NCBI GenBank assembly: GCA_031292355.1
Contig: JARLHI010000007.1
Location: forward strand, 124,001-188,000
DNA: 64,000 nt
Direction of reading: 5' to 3'
Origin: Candidatus Obscuribacterales bacterium
GTDB lineage: Bacteria; Cyanobacteriota; Vampirovibrionia; Obscuribacterales; Obscuribacteraceae
Below the pieces are notes generated by a model. That model was given only the letters and a program-made list of their open reading frames with translations, made no database searches and had not been told where the DNA came from. Below are positions 36,808 to 47,300 of this stretch, in pieces. Each line of letters opens with the position of its first letter. Positions within the stretch are counted from its first letter, which is position 1. A program made the translations under genes and the position numbers.

Positions 36808-36990
36808 CTGAATTAATTACTTTCGGATTAAGGTCATTTGTGTTACCGGCAAAATTTTGCTGGGCGTAAACTCTTTATCCTCCTGGAACTTGTCTGTCGT
36901 CTTTTATGAATCGCAATTGCGACTCATAGACGTCTTCGCACGCGGCAGCAAAGTAGAAAAAACTACTACTGAGTTCGGAGGAACTTCACT

Positions 36991-38550
36991 ATGTCTATGC
37001 AAAGTAAAAATTGGGCACGCCGAAAACCTGCCCAATACAAACGCAACCTACTTATGCTGTCACTTACCATGTCACTCTTAGCCAGCACTACCAGCGCTCA
37101 CGCAACCGGTGGAATGACTCTGGAGGGCATCAATATCTCTGGAGGAGAGTTCACACCATCAGCTGTTCCCGGCGTGGTGGGCACAAATTACATTTATCCT
37201 AATAATACCGAATTAGACTATTTTTCGTCAAAAGGAATGACCGTCATTCGAGTTCCGTTCTGCTGGGAAAGAATGCAGCAATCTGTCAATGGACCGCTTG
37301 ATCCGCATGAGCTCAGTTTGATGGACGCTGTCATCAGCGCAGCGAACGCTAGAGGTTTATCGGTTGTTGTAGATCCGCACAATTACGGAGCCTACCAAAA
37401 CGTCACCATCGGTGTGCCAGGCGGTCAGCCAAACTCAATGTTTGCCGATTTCTGGAGCAAGATGGCAGCGCACTATGCAGGCAACCCCAAAGTCATATTC
37501 GGTTTGATGAATGAGCCTGTAGGATCGTCTATGACTTCTGCGACATGGGAAGCTTCAGCTCAAGCGGCAATCAATGCCATTAGAGCAGCTGGTGCCACGA
37601 ATTTGATTCTGGTTCCCTCGACCTATTGGGAGCACCCGGTAAATTTTCTCAGTGTCAACGCTGCAGACATGATCAAAATCACCGACCCAGGCAATAACTG
37701 GTCGTATGAAGTACATCAATATTTAGACTCCGACGGTTCAGGCACGCACGCAGATTTTCTCAGCGTCAGTGACAGTGTTGCCACATTAAGCAGCTTCACC
37801 GCGTGGTGCCAGGCAAATAATAAAACCGCGTTTCTAGGAGAAGTAGGCGTTACCGCTGCTCCTGGAGCGTGCGCTGACTTGAACGCGATGTTGCAATATA
37901 TGCACGCAAATTCGAATGTTTGGACGGGATTTACCTTCTGGGTATCGGGGCAGTGGTATCCGGCTAATCAGTTGTTTTTGATTCAGCCGACAACCGGCAC
38001 AGACGTTCCGCAGATGCAGACGATCATGGCCAATTTGGGTAATCCGACTCCAACAACTCCGACGACACCAACTACTCCGACGAAGCCGACAACACCAACC
38101 ACTCCGACTACGCCGACGACTCCGACCACTCCAACGAAGCCGACAACACCAACGACTCCAACGAAGCCGACAACACCAACGACTCCGACGAAGCCGACAA
38201 CACCAACAACTCCAACCACACCGACGGCGCCCACTGCACCATCGAAACCAGCTACGCCGACAAAACCGTCCAAGCCAACTGCGCCGACGACACCGACACC
38301 TCCCACAACATCGAAGCCAACACCACCAGTTGGAAAGTTAGAGAAGATGCCGGGCATCAAAGAGAGCAAAGAGATCAAGGAAATCGAAAACTATTTGAAT
38401 AGCATTCGGTTCCAGTCGCCATTTGCTTTCTCCTCGTCGCCCTTTGGAGCGGGCTCGTTTCTTCGGGGCGTGCAATCAATAGGTAATTTCTTCAACCCGA
38501 GTGCAGCACAGGCGCAATCGTCGGTAGAAAAAAGTGAAGGTAACAAGTAA
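36991..38550 (+). CDS. GH5-family cellulase/endoglucanase with Thr-Pro linker
   Basis: Secreted beta-glycosidase of glycoside hydrolase family 5. Signal peptide at about 18-38. The catalytic domain (40-350) has the conserved PFCWERMQ and DPHNYGAY segments, the acid/base Glu175 in FGLMNEP and the nucleophile Glu284 in FLGEVG. A 90-residue linker of (T-P-T)/(K-P-T) repeats (352-445) follows, then a short unclassified C-terminal part (IKESKEIKEIENYLNSIRF and onward), not a known cellulose-binding module. GGAGG precedes the start. The TadG-like gene follows by 73 bp, suggesting one operon. Confidence 0.92.
   Translation: MSMQSKNWARRKPAQYKRNLLMLSLTMSLLASTTSAHATGGMTLEGINISGGEFTPSAVPGVVGTNYIYPNNTELDYFSSKGMTVIRVPFCWERMQQSVNGPLDPHELSLMDAVISAANARGLSVVVDPHNYGAYQNVTIGVPGGQPNSMFADFWSKMAAHYAGNPKVIFGLMNEPVGSSMTSATWEASAQAAINAIRAAGATNLILVPSTYWEHPVNFLSVNAADMIKITDPGNNWSYEVHQYLDSDGSGTHADFLSVSDSVATLSSFTAWCQANNKTAFLGEVGVTAAPGACADLNAMLQYMHANSNVWTGFTFWVSGQWYPANQLFLIQPTTGTDVPQMQTIMANLGNPTPTTPTTPTTPTKPTTPTTPTTPTTPTTPTKPTTPTTPTKPTTPTTPTKPTTPTTPTTPTAPTAPSKPATPTKPSKPTAPTTPTPPTTSKPTPPVGKLEKMPGIKESKEIKEIENYLNSIRFQSPFAFSSSPFGAGSFLRGVQSIGNFFNPSAAQAQSSVEKSEGNK
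38045..38320 (+). repeat. In-frame Thr-Pro-Thr/Lys-Pro-Thr coding repeat
   Basis: Imperfect 9-bp units (ACTCCGACG, ACACCAACC, AAGCCGACA and similar) repeated about 30 times, coding for the cellulase linker. The antisense frame (Val/Gly-rich) is an artefact. Confidence 0.85.
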
Positions 38551-38623
38551 GAGCTAGACGGTGACTAAACTACCGTCGCCAGAAAAAGACAATCGCGACG
38601 AGACGAGAACGGAGTATCTAACT

Positions 38624-40366
38624 ATGTCTAAAAATATTCGCAAGAACAGAGGAAGTATTCTTGTTCTCGTCTCGCTAACGACCTGTCTATTACTTGTGCC
38701 GGCTCTGATTATTTTCACGCAATGCGGCTTGTACTGGACGTATCACGAACGCGCGCAAAATGTTGTTGAAGCTGCAACACTTGTTGCGGCCAATGATCTC
38801 TCGAGAATCATAATCAATGACGACCATTTTGGTTATGTGTCATTGAGTAATTATCCGCCTACCGGCAAGGGCACGTGCGCCCGAGACGGTGAGCCATTGC
38901 CGGTTGTTGGCATTAACACACTGATAGGAGCCATCAGACAGAACACAATATTGGCCAGCGAAATTCAAAACGACAGTCTGGCGGCCCTTGTCGACAACGA
39001 TTATCAATGGATGAACGCCACAATTGCTCGTTTAAACACAACCTTAAAAAGCGCCACAGGCGCCACGGACAAGCAGGTCTATTGCGATGTTCAGGGAAAC
39101 AAGGTCGAAATCTACAAAGACGTATCGCAATTCATAACCAAAAATTTACCGGCTAATTTGCGCCTCGAATCGGTCAAAATCACTACAGGTTCGCTCAGCA
39201 GTTCCCCCACTACGACGATTCCGATACCACAACCAGAACGACTTTCTCAGACGAAAGAAGGGGACTCACTGCTCGGTAAGTATCGCGCATTCAAAAACAT
39301 TCCGGCCAATCGCAAGGATTTTTCCTTTGCAGCAATTGGCACCACCGCAACGCTGCTAAGTCCGCGTGAATTCCGAGAAACCGACAATCGTCACATCAAT
39401 TCAATTATCAAAGTGGAGTGCACTCTTGCTCCCAATGAATTATGCGCGCCCGTTGCCGCGCTCGGCATGCAAACTGATTCAATTTTGCATTGCGTCGCCT
39501 GTTGTCAGCCATTTTCACTGCCAGATTCTGGTCCTAAAGGATTAATGACACTGCGATTTACAGGTGGTCCCGTACCAGGTCTAACTTGCTGGAACGATTT
39601 ATTGTCATCGAGTAATTTTCAGGACCGCAATATAACCATCTACAACGCGGTCAACGGCGACTATCCAATAGACCGAGAAGCACGCCTGGTTCCGACCTAC
39701 TGTGGAAATCAAACATCGACTGCACAGCAATTTACCGAGCACTTTTATAGCTGGCTGCGCAACGGGCAGGTGCGCCCGAGACTCGATGCCCTCATATCGA
39801 TGCTGACGCAGCCTTTTCTTTTGCGTCCAGGTGAAATCTACGCCTACGAATTTGGCAAAGAAGGCATAGTATCAAGGCGAACACTCGCCAGAGATCCTTT
39901 CCCTATAGGTATTACCGCCGATGGCCAATCTATGGTCATAGCCGATACGACAACACGCGGTGGTTACAACCCAATAGTCATATTCCGCAACCACGCTCAG
40001 CAAATGGGCACCACATATGGTGGAAAACACGGAGGTCAGGCTTTAGCCGGAGCGCCTTTGAACTGGTGCGAACTTGCTGAGTTTGGTGGCGATGAGCAAA
40101 TGGCGTTCAATCTAGGCAAAGGGCATCTAGGCACGCTTCTCACCATATTTGACAGCAGCGGTTCGACGCAATCGATAAACAATGTTGTAGAAGCGGGTTA
40201 CAATCCGTTCAAGAGTTTCAATGGCACATCATTGCAATATCAAACAAGACGCAGTTTCTACAGCGGCGGTCTCATTGTCGACATCGAAGTCGGAGGCACG
40301 CTGCCGTCTACAGCAGCAAATGACGTGGCATCGATGAAGCATCTCAAATTTGCAAGAAAGATATAA
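38624..40366 (+). CDS. TadG-like membrane-anchored exported protein
   Basis: 580-aa protein starting RKNRGSILVLVSLTTCLLLV. This pattern (basic stretch, G-S-I-x-V, hydrophobic helix) followed by YHERAQNVVEAATLVAANDL is the N-terminus of TadE/TadG-type pilin-like proteins, in which the putative pilus-assembly Flp TadE/G-like domain sits. The large remainder has many Cys (for example TGKGTCARDGEPLP, LHCVACCQPFSLP) and no named domain. The start at 38624 has GGAG 9 nt upstream. It is downstream of the cellulase; no other tad genes are in the window. Confidence 0.7.
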   Translation: MSKNIRKNRGSILVLVSLTTCLLLVPALIIFTQCGLYWTYHERAQNVVEAATLVAANDLSRIIINDDHFGYVSLSNYPPTGKGTCARDGEPLPVVGINTLIGAIRQNTILASEIQNDSLAALVDNDYQWMNATIARLNTTLKSATGATDKQVYCDVQGNKVEIYKDVSQFITKNLPANLRLESVKITTGSLSSSPTTTIPIPQPERLSQTKEGDSLLGKYRAFKNIPANRKDFSFAAIGTTATLLSPREFRETDNRHINSIIKVECTLAPNELCAPVAALGMQTDSILHCVACCQPFSLPDSGPKGLMTLRFTGGPVPGLTCWNDLLSSSNFQDRNITIYNAVNGDYPIDREARLVPTYCGNQTSTAQQFTEHFYSWLRNGQVRPRLDALISMLTQPFLLRPGEIYAYEFGKEGIVSRRTLARDPFPIGITADGQSMVIADTTTRGGYNPIVIFRNHAQQMGTTYGGKHGGQALAGAPLNWCELAEFGGDEQMAFNLGKGHLGTLLTIFDSSGSTQSINNVVEAGYNPFKSFNGTSLQYQTRRSFYSGGLIVDIEVGGTLPSTAANDVASMKHLKFARKI

Positions 40367-40424
40367 ATTGATGCCAAGGCGGTTAAAATTTGAGCCTTAG
40401 ATCTAGAGGTTCAAAGACTAAATA

Positions 40425-40820
40425 TTGCTGCTCAAACGAATTCATCATGTCGCGATAATTTGCTCTGATTATCAACGTTCAAAGAGTTTCTACACGGAAA
40501 TTCTTGGTTTATCAGTAATAGCCGAGAATTATCGCCCTGAGCGGAAATCGTACAAATTAGATCTGCGCATAGGCGAGGGTGATAAAAGCGATCAAATCGA
40601 GCTGTTTTCTTTTCCAGACCCACCAGCCCGCGTATCGCGCCCTGAAGCCGCCGGTTTAAGGCATCTGGCTTTTGCAGTAGCTGACGTTGCGGCATTCATC
40701 GAGCACTTACAAAAACACCAAATACCCTGCGAACCAATTCGCATAGACGAATTTACTGGCAGGAAATTCACCTTCTTTCAAGACCCCGACGCTTTGCCAC
40801 TGGAAGTGTATGAAGGCTAA
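40425..40820 (+). CDS. VOC-family (glyoxalase-like) protein, YaeR type
   Basis: 131-aa metal-binding vicinal-oxygen-chelate protein. Full agreement with the YaeR/GloA2 branch: HHVAIICSDYQRSKSFYTEI, ENYRPERKSYKLDL, ELFSFPDPPARVSRPEAAGL, RHLAFAVAD and EFTGRKFTFFQDPD. The His and Glu residues that bind the metal are retained (His near the N-terminus, His in RHLAF, Glu in QIELF and LEVYE). True glyoxalase activity of this branch is not established. TTG start without a clear SD. It converges with wecB with 3 bp between the stops. Confidence 0.92.
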   Translation: MLLKRIHHVAIICSDYQRSKSFYTEILGLSVIAENYRPERKSYKLDLRIGEGDKSDQIELFSFPDPPARVSRPEAAGLRHLAFAVADVAAFIEHLQKHQIPCEPIRIDEFTGRKFTFFQDPDALPLEVYEG

Positions 40821-40823
40821 AGG

Positions 40824-41960
40824 TTAAGACGGTCCTTGGTTGGACCGAAAATAATCTTCGATGTGACGAGTGATCTTAAGAGCCGCTTTGCCGTCACCGA
40901 AAGGATTTGCCCCTTGTGCCATGCGATCATATAGCGCCGAGTCTTGCAAAAGCTCTCTTGCCGCGTCGACGATTCCCTTTTGACTGGTGCCCACAAGCCT
41001 GGCTACTCCAGCGGAAACAGCTTCAGGTCGCTCTGTGTTTGTTCGCATCACTAGCACCGGCTTGTGCAATGATGGAGCCTCCTCTTGCACGCCGCCAGAG
41101 TCGGTGAGAATAAAATGACAGTTCTGCATGGCATAGACGAAAGGCACGTAATCGAGCGGTTCGACAAGAATTAAGCGCGGATGATCGGCAAAAACCGGTT
41201 CAATAGATTCGCGCACTGTCGGATTTTTGTGAATTGGATACAAAATCTGGACGTCTTCAAACTCTTCGGCTATCTGACGCAAGGCAAGAGCGATCTCATC
41301 CATGCCAGAGCCCCAGTTTTCACGCCGATGAGCTGTAACCAGTAAAACTCGTTTAGTCGCGAAATCGGCTCCGCCGAACAAAGTTCTGTCAATCTCAATA
41401 TTTTTCAAACGCTCGGATGTTTCCATCAATGCATCGATGACGGTGTTACCGGTGAGAAAAACATTTTCTGTGATGCCCTCGGCGCGCAAATTATCAATCG
41501 CCATTTGAGTGGGCGAAAAATGCAATGTCGCGAGCTTGCCGGTTTGACGACGGGACATTTCCTCTGGAAAGGGGTTATAGCGGTCTTGAGTACGCAAACC
41601 GGCTTCAACGTGACCGACTGGGACCTTTTGATAGAAAGCGGCAAGAGCACTGGCCATGACCGTCACTGTATCACCTTGCACGAGCAATAAATCAGGCTTC
41701 ACCTCGGTAATGAGGCGATCCATTTCGTTCAAGACACGAGCCGTCAATTCGGCAAGTTGCTGCTTGGGTTTCATCAAATTGAGGTCAACTTGCGACTTGA
41801 TGCCAAACCAGCTCATCATCTGGTCCAGCATCTCACGATGTTGTCCCGTTAGAACCACATATGGTTCCAGCTCCTTAGAATCACGCAGGGCGTGCACGAC
41901 TGGCGCAAGCTTGACGGCTTCCGGTCGCGTTCCAAATACGCACATTACTCGCTTTTTCAT
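40824..41960 (-). CDS. wecB: UDP-N-acetylglucosamine 2-epimerase (non-hydrolysing)
   Basis: Interconverts UDP-GlcNAc and UDP-ManNAc, supplying ManNAc for cell-surface polysaccharides. The 378-aa length and motifs fit the bacterial family: CVFGTRPEAVKLAPVV, LTGQHREMLDQMM, VQGDTVTVMASALAAF, VGHVEAGLRT, TAHRRENWG and LTDSGGVQEEAPSL. The start is set at 41960 (ATG of MKKRVMCVFGTRPE) because the upstream 20 residues do not belong to the family. It is divergent from the DUF4388 gene. Confidence 0.95.
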   Translation of the reverse strand: MKKRVMCVFGTRPEAVKLAPVVHALRDSKELEPYVVLTGQHREMLDQMMSWFGIKSQVDLNLMKPKQQLAELTARVLNEMDRLITEVKPDLLLVQGDTVTVMASALAAFYQKVPVGHVEAGLRTQDRYNPFPEEMSRRQTGKLATLHFSPTQMAIDNLRAEGITENVFLTGNTVIDALMETSERLKNIEIDRTLFGGADFATKRVLLVTAHRRENWGSGMDEIALALRQIAEEFEDVQILYPIHKNPTVRESIEPVFADHPRLILVEPLDYVPFVYAMQNCHFILTDSGGVQEEAPSLHKPVLVMRTNTERPEAVSAGVARLVGTSQKGIVDAARELLQDSALYDRMAQGANPFGDGKAALKITRHIEDYFRSNQGPS

Positions 41961-42117
41961 TGGCAGAATTTTAGCGCACGCGCCATCCTTTCGGCAGTTC
42001 ATTACAACCAATCGCGTCACATTCCTGCCAAGGCTAAGCCAGACCTCGCCGCTGTACCGTGTTTTGAGTATCTGCTAAACTTGGAAACAATCTGACCGCG
42101 CAGCAAACGGAGTGCTC

Positions 42118-42825
42118 GTGGACGTCGTAATAGAAGGCAAAATTACACCAGAAGAAGACATCGCCGACGTCATTCAGACAGTCATCGATCTCAAAAACAT
42201 GCCCAATCTGGTTTTGCGAGTGACCGACGAAAACAGCGATTTGCAGGGACGAGTAGCTTTTCGAGAAGGCGGTTACATTCTCGGTGCCCGCGTCAATAAC
42301 ACCAACGAGTGTGGTTATGACGCTATCCGATTGCTGCTTTCGATAAAATCCGGCAATTACGCCATTCTCGATCCTGGTCGCACCCCCACCAGCGATACCA
42401 ATCAAACTTTGTGGATCTCAGCGGACAAAGTCCTCAATTTATTGCCAGTACTGCCTGAGTCACCTGAAACATTGCTCGGAATCGATCCAGCCTCTCGGGC
42501 GGAACAGCCTTTCGCTCATCCCTCGGCGACCTTGTCTAATCTCACGCCAGCAGGCGTTCCGACGAAATTTCTCGAAGACAGTGGCCAGCTAGGCAAAAAC
42601 CCATTGAACAACATGACTGGACTTACTGCCGTCGCGGATAAAGCGACTGAGACGGGCGAAATCACCCCTGTCGCCAACAAGAGTAAAGCTAGAACTTATG
42701 TGCGAAGCAAGCTCTATTCCATCGAACTAATTGGTATCGCCATCCTGGCGCTGATCTTGGGCACAATTGTACTGAAATACGGGGACGTCATCTGGCAATT
42801 TTTTAGAGAGTCCCTGCACTTCTAA
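42118..42825 (+). CDS. DUF4388 (PATAN-like) protein with C-terminal membrane helix
   Basis: 235-aa protein. The N-terminal 110 residues look like a DUF4388/PATAN domain: VIEGKITPEEDIADVIQTVI, then GRVAFREGGYILGARV and AIRLLLSIKSGNYAI. These domains occur in gliding and two-component regulators such as PatA. A Pro/Ser/Thr linker leads to a single membrane helix (IGIAILALILGTIVL, about 200-222). The start GTG 42118 is preferred because GGAG lies 5 nt upstream; GTG 42112 overlaps the SD. Confidence 0.75.
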   Translation: MDVVIEGKITPEEDIADVIQTVIDLKNMPNLVLRVTDENSDLQGRVAFREGGYILGARVNNTNECGYDAIRLLLSIKSGNYAILDPGRTPTSDTNQTLWISADKVLNLLPVLPESPETLLGIDPASRAEQPFAHPSATLSNLTPAGVPTKFLEDSGQLGKNPLNNMTGLTAVADKATETGEITPVANKSKARTYVRSKLYSIELIGIAILALILGTIVLKYGDVIWQFFRESLHF

Positions 42826-43159
42826 TGGGCCAAACCAGTGCCTAATACGCAGACCTAGCGTGGTTCCGCCAGCGCGATTTTGCTACGATTTCAGACAACG
42901 AAATCCGCATAGTCCTTTGTCATCAGGTGACTGCGCTGTTCTATGGTAACAATGCAATTTGCTCCATCCAACCGCTTTGGGGTAGTTTCGAAGTCCCCCA
43001 TGCTTGAAAACTTCCAGGTTCGTAACCAACTAGCATTCTCTTTAACACCAGTAAAGCCATTTTCTAGAATACCTGCCTGTTTTTCCCTGGGGCTGCAACG
43101 AAACACACGGACCTAGTCCGCAATACACAAGACTATCGTTAGAGAAAGGAACTATAGAG
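42826..43159. other. Intergenic region with one doubtful minus-strand frame
   Basis: About 330 bp. A minus-strand frame (42891-43106) shows some coding-like content (LDGANCIVTIEQRSHLMTKD) but lacks an SD and a good start; it may be a remnant. Otherwise it is the upstream region of the 89-aa gene. Confidence 0.35.
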
Positions 43160-43429
43160 ATGTCTGATCCATACAAACAGAGCCTTGAAGCTGAAGTTGC
43201 CTCCGGTGGAATGACTCAGGCACAGATGGATGACCTCCTGTCCCAGAAATCCCTCTTTGATGCCAACCGCCCGACCATCGAAGCGACGCACAAAAGGAAA
43301 TTCGTCGGATTCGCTGGCGACCAGATGTTCATCGCGAGCAGCCTCAAAGACCTGAAACAGATGACGCAGGCTCAATTTCCTGATCGCCTCTTCTACTTCG
43401 AAACGGTCGGCTTCAGCCTCTTCGGCTGA
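43160..43429 (+). CDS. Small hypothetical protein (89 aa)
   Basis: 89-aa soluble protein with a helical N-terminal third (YKQSLEAEVASGGMTQAQMD) resembling a short-helix pair, followed by a small alpha/beta part. AAGGAA is the SD. Family unknown. It is 70 bp upstream of a family-A membrane protein gene in the same direction and may be co-transcribed. Confidence 0.6.
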   Translation: MSDPYKQSLEAEVASGGMTQAQMDDLLSQKSLFDANRPTIEATHKRKFVGFAGDQMFIASSLKDLKQMTQAQFPDRLFYFETVGFSLFG

Positions 43430-43499
43430 AGTCATAAAAATCGTCAAATAGGCTAATCCAACCGTCTTCAATTCGAACTCGAAAATACGGAAAACACCA

Positions 43500-44201
43500 A
43501 TGAAAATCTTGTTTGGTACTATAGCCAGCGCCGCTCTCTGCATCGCCGCATACGTCTGGGCACCTTATTGCTTGTTCGTCACCGGGCCGACATTTTGCTT
43601 TTTCATGTATCTGGGTCTCAAGGAAAACGCAAAGGAAGAAGCCGCCGGGCGCCAGAAGATCAATGAAACTGATGTACGCCTTCGGCGAGAACTGCTCGAA
43701 ACTCACCTGGCTCTGATTGCCCGCAGTGGCTGTGACGACAACCTCAAGACCAGTGCTCTGAACCTGTTGATAGAGGCCGGCAAGCACCTCGGCGAGCCCA
43801 AGACAAACAGCCGGGTCGTCTACGGAGACTCCTTCTTCGTGCAGTGGAATGAGGAAGGTTTGGCCCTCGTAAACCAGGCAAAGGCACTTTTATCGGAGAA
43901 GCCCGTGCTCAATTCGGTGGTGACGTCGCTGACGAACGAGTCGCCCGACGTTCTCCATAAGGCTATCTCCGATACAGACGAGAATGCGATCCATTCGGTC
44001 CTCAAAGGCGTGAGCGAAGCCGTTGGCTTCGTATTCTGGCACTCGAACACCAACCCCTCGCTGGAGATCGGCTGGAAGAAGGACTTCGCCGACAAATGTG
44101 CGGCAATGGGCTTCAAGTTGCGTCAGGAGACGATCCCCAACCCCGACCAAACCGGCCATATGGACGAGTTGTACAAGACGATCGTGTACATCAGCCACTG
44201 A
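43500..44201 (+). CDS. Family-A small membrane protein with extra C-terminal domain (233 aa)
   Basis: The N-terminal 130 residues are homologous to the genes at 51464-51895 and 62769-63197: two membrane helices (5-22, 26-40), a helix with VRLRRELLETHLALIARSG, the segment LLIEAGKHLGEPKTNSR, and the hallmark FFVQWNEEGLALVNQAKALL. This copy adds about 100 residues of alpha/beta character (SEAVGFVFWHSNTNPSLEIG, ending HMDELYKTIVYISH) absent from the others. The family is not known to me. The terminator at 44231 follows. The SD is weak (CGGA). Confidence 0.75.
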   Translation: MKILFGTIASAALCIAAYVWAPYCLFVTGPTFCFFMYLGLKENAKEEAAGRQKINETDVRLRRELLETHLALIARSGCDDNLKTSALNLLIEAGKHLGEPKTNSRVVYGDSFFVQWNEEGLALVNQAKALLSEKPVLNSVVTSLTNESPDVLHKAISDTDENAIHSVLKGVSEAVGFVFWHSNTNPSLEIGWKKDFADKCAAMGFKLRQETIPNPDQTGHMDELYKTIVYISH

Positions 44202-44230
44202 TTAGTTTCAGCCAGGGCATAACATCAAAG

Positions 44231-44264
44231 GAAGTTGAGAGTCAAAAACTCTCAACTTCTCTTT
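44231..44264 (+). terminator. Rho-independent terminator
   Basis: GAAGTTGAGAGT pairs perfectly with ACTCTCAACTTC across CAAAA, followed by TCTTT. Confidence 0.9.
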
Positions 44265-44349
44265 GCCTCGAAAAAAATTTGCCTCGAAAGGCACCGCCGG
44301 CGATACCATTAATAAGACAAGTTACAGGATCAAAAAACCTGAATATCAC

Positions 44350-47300
44350 TTAAAATTTCAAGTCGAACGAATCTAAGCTACCAACTCGAGTTTCGTCCAC
44401 CGCTCCAGTCTCCAATACTTCGGCGGCGTCCTTTTGCATTTTTTCTTCAATCTGCTCACCAACAGGCACGACCTGCCAAAACAATGGTGCATAGCGCTCC
44501 CAGTCGTCGAGAATAGCCTGAGCATGTGCACTCTTCGTACGTATTTGATGTTTGAAAACAAGCTGTTTCAACTCGCCCATAGCACTGTCGGGTACCCGCA
44601 TCAATTTCTTATCGCCATCGTGATTTAAAAGCGATGCAAAATTATCGCATTCATCCAGTACGTAAGCGATTCCGCCAGTCATTCCTGCACCAAAATTTCG
44701 TCCAACACTGCCTAGCACAACGACTGTGCCACCGGTCATGTATTCGCAACAGTGATCGCCAGCACCCTCTATTACTGCCACAGCGCGGGAATTGCGAACA
44801 GCAAAGCGTTCGCCAGCTTGCCCGGCTGCATATAAAGCACCACCTGTAGCGCCATACAAACAAGTATTTCCGAGAATGACATTGTCGGCGCTCTGTAGTT
44901 TGCTACTTCTAGCTGGTCGAATAACAATCTCCCCGCCATTCATCCCTTTTCCCACATAGTCATTGGCTTCGCCTTCCAAGACGAGATTTAGATTTTGAAT
45001 ATTGAATGCGCCAAAGCTCTGTCCCGCCGAACCTTTAAACGAAATATTGAGCTGTCCCGCGAAACCATGATCGCCGAACTGTTTTGCAATTTCCCCGCTG
45101 ATACGGGCTCCCACAGCTCTATCTCGATTACAAATTGGATAAGTCACGTGAATAAACTTCTGGCGATCGATAGCTGTGCGAACGAAGGTATTTTGCAAAA
45201 TCTGATCGTCAAGCGTCTGACCGTTGATGTGCGGCAGGCGCTCATAAAACGGCTCATACTCGCCTTTTGCAAGAAAGTTCAAGTCAACAGAAGCGCCTTT
45301 TGCCACACAGTTAGAGCCCTCTTTTTTCGTTAAAAGATGACCTCGACCAATTATTTCACCGAGAGACTTATAACCGAGAGATGCGAGCACTTCCCGCACT
45401 TCATAAGCAAGGAACGAAAAGAACTCGACTACGTGCTCGGCAGAGCCGTCAAAGCGCGCTCTCAACTGCTCTTTTTGACTGGTGATGCCAACCGGACAGT
45501 TGTTTGTATGACAAATTCTAGCCATGATACAGCCCGCCGCTATGAGCGCAATCGAGCCGAAGCCGTATTCTTCTGCTCCAAGCAGAGCTGCCACTATGAC
45601 GTCTTTGCCGCTGCGTAAGCCACCATCGACTCGAAGCAGCACGCGCTGGCGCAAATGATTCTGCAAAAGTGCCTGATGCACTTCAGCCAGACCAAGCTCC
45701 CAGGGCAATCCAGCATTTTTAATCGAACTGAGTGGTGAGGCGCCTGTGCCACCGTCAAAACCTGAAACTTGAATCACATCTGCGTTCGCCTTAGCTACTC
45801 CTGTTGCTACGGTGCCGATACCAATTTGCGAAACCAGTTTGACCGAGACTTTGGCGTCGCGATTGATTTGATGCAGGTCATAAATGAGTTGCGCCAGATC
45901 TTCAATTGAATAGATGTCGTGATGCGGAGGAGGCGAGATGAGGGGAACACCCTGCTTGGAGCGCCTCAGCTTGGCGATGTACTCGGTCACCTTATGACCG
46001 GGAAGTTGCCCTCCTTCGCCCGGCTTAGAGCCCTGCGCCATTTTTATTTCAAGCTGCTGCGCTGTCACCAGATATTCCGGCGTCACCCCAAATCGAGCCG
46101 ACGCCACCTGACGAATTGCAGACGACGCCGAATCACCAGACTTGAGATTTTTCAAGCCAGGATAAAGCGCGCTTGTGCCATCAGCAGCAATATCACTGAT
46201 TGGATAAAAGCGCAAAGGATCTTCGCCACCTTCGCCAGAATTGGATTTGCCACCCAGGCGATTCATTGCCACAGCCACGGTTTCATGCGCTTCTCTTGAT
46301 AGTGAACCAAGAGACATTGCGCCGGTGCAAAACCGTTTGACAATTTCTGAAGCAGGTTCAACTTCTGAGATTTTGATCGGCTGGCGATCAGATTTCAATT
46401 CGAAAAGATCTCGAATAGAAATCGGCTTGCGCTGGTCAACAAGCTCAAAATATTGCTCGAACGACGAATGCCGCTCTTCTTCGCCTACGCCAGAACGCTT
46501 CAAATCAAGTGCTTTATGCAGAGCACGCACAACAGCTGGATTATTACCGTGACTCTCACCATCTGGTTGAAATTGCAGCATTCCGGATTTGGCGATAGCC
46601 CTTGCGTTTTCAGCGAAACCCCGGTTGTGAAACAGAAGTGTCTCTGCCTCTATTTCTTCGATTTCCATTCCACCAATACGAGAAACGGTGCCTGCAAAAC
46701 ATTTTTCAATCACTGCTGGTCCGATGCCAATCGCCTCAAAAACCTGAGCACCAATGTAGCTGGTCAAAGCCGAGATGCCCATTTTCGAAAGAATCTTGAG
46801 AATGCCTTCGTTGACTGCATGTCGATAATTCTCAATGACAGAATCAGCAGTGAGCGTCTTGAGTTTTTCGAGATTTTCCAAAATTTTTCTACTGGTCTTG
46901 CCAGGTTCAACTGGTAAGTCGGCAAGCTTTTGACGTTGCTCCAAAGCTTGTTTGGCCGAAGCGTAAGCTAGATATGGGAACACGCATTGAGCGCCATATC
47001 CAAGTAAGCAAGCGTATTGATGTGGGTTCCAGACCTGTCCGCTTTCAACAACCAATCCGCACGAAAGGCGCAATCTTTCTCTAATCAAGTGATGATGAAT
47101 AGCACCAACAGCCAGTAAGACCGGAATTGCTACTTTATCCTCGCAAACGCCTCGATCACTCAGTACAACAACAGTCGCGCCATAACGCACGGCGAGCGCA
47201 ACATCCGCACAACAACGCTTCACAGCGGCTTCGAGCGTCTCTGAATCTTTGACAAAAGTCATATCGATTTTGACAGACGGAAAATTCTCATGATCAACGA

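Noticed and set aside
38045..38320. Regular short repeats resembling a CRISPR array
   Set aside because: Units are 9 bp, contiguous, in frame and code for a Thr-Pro linker; there are no spacers.
37983..38378. Val/Gly-repeat ORF on the minus strand
   Set aside because: It is only the antisense of the Thr-Pro linker repeat of the cellulase.
42891..43106. Minus-strand ORF (71 aa) before the 89-aa gene
   Set aside because: Some coding-like residues, but no SD and only a poor GTG start; at most a remnant.
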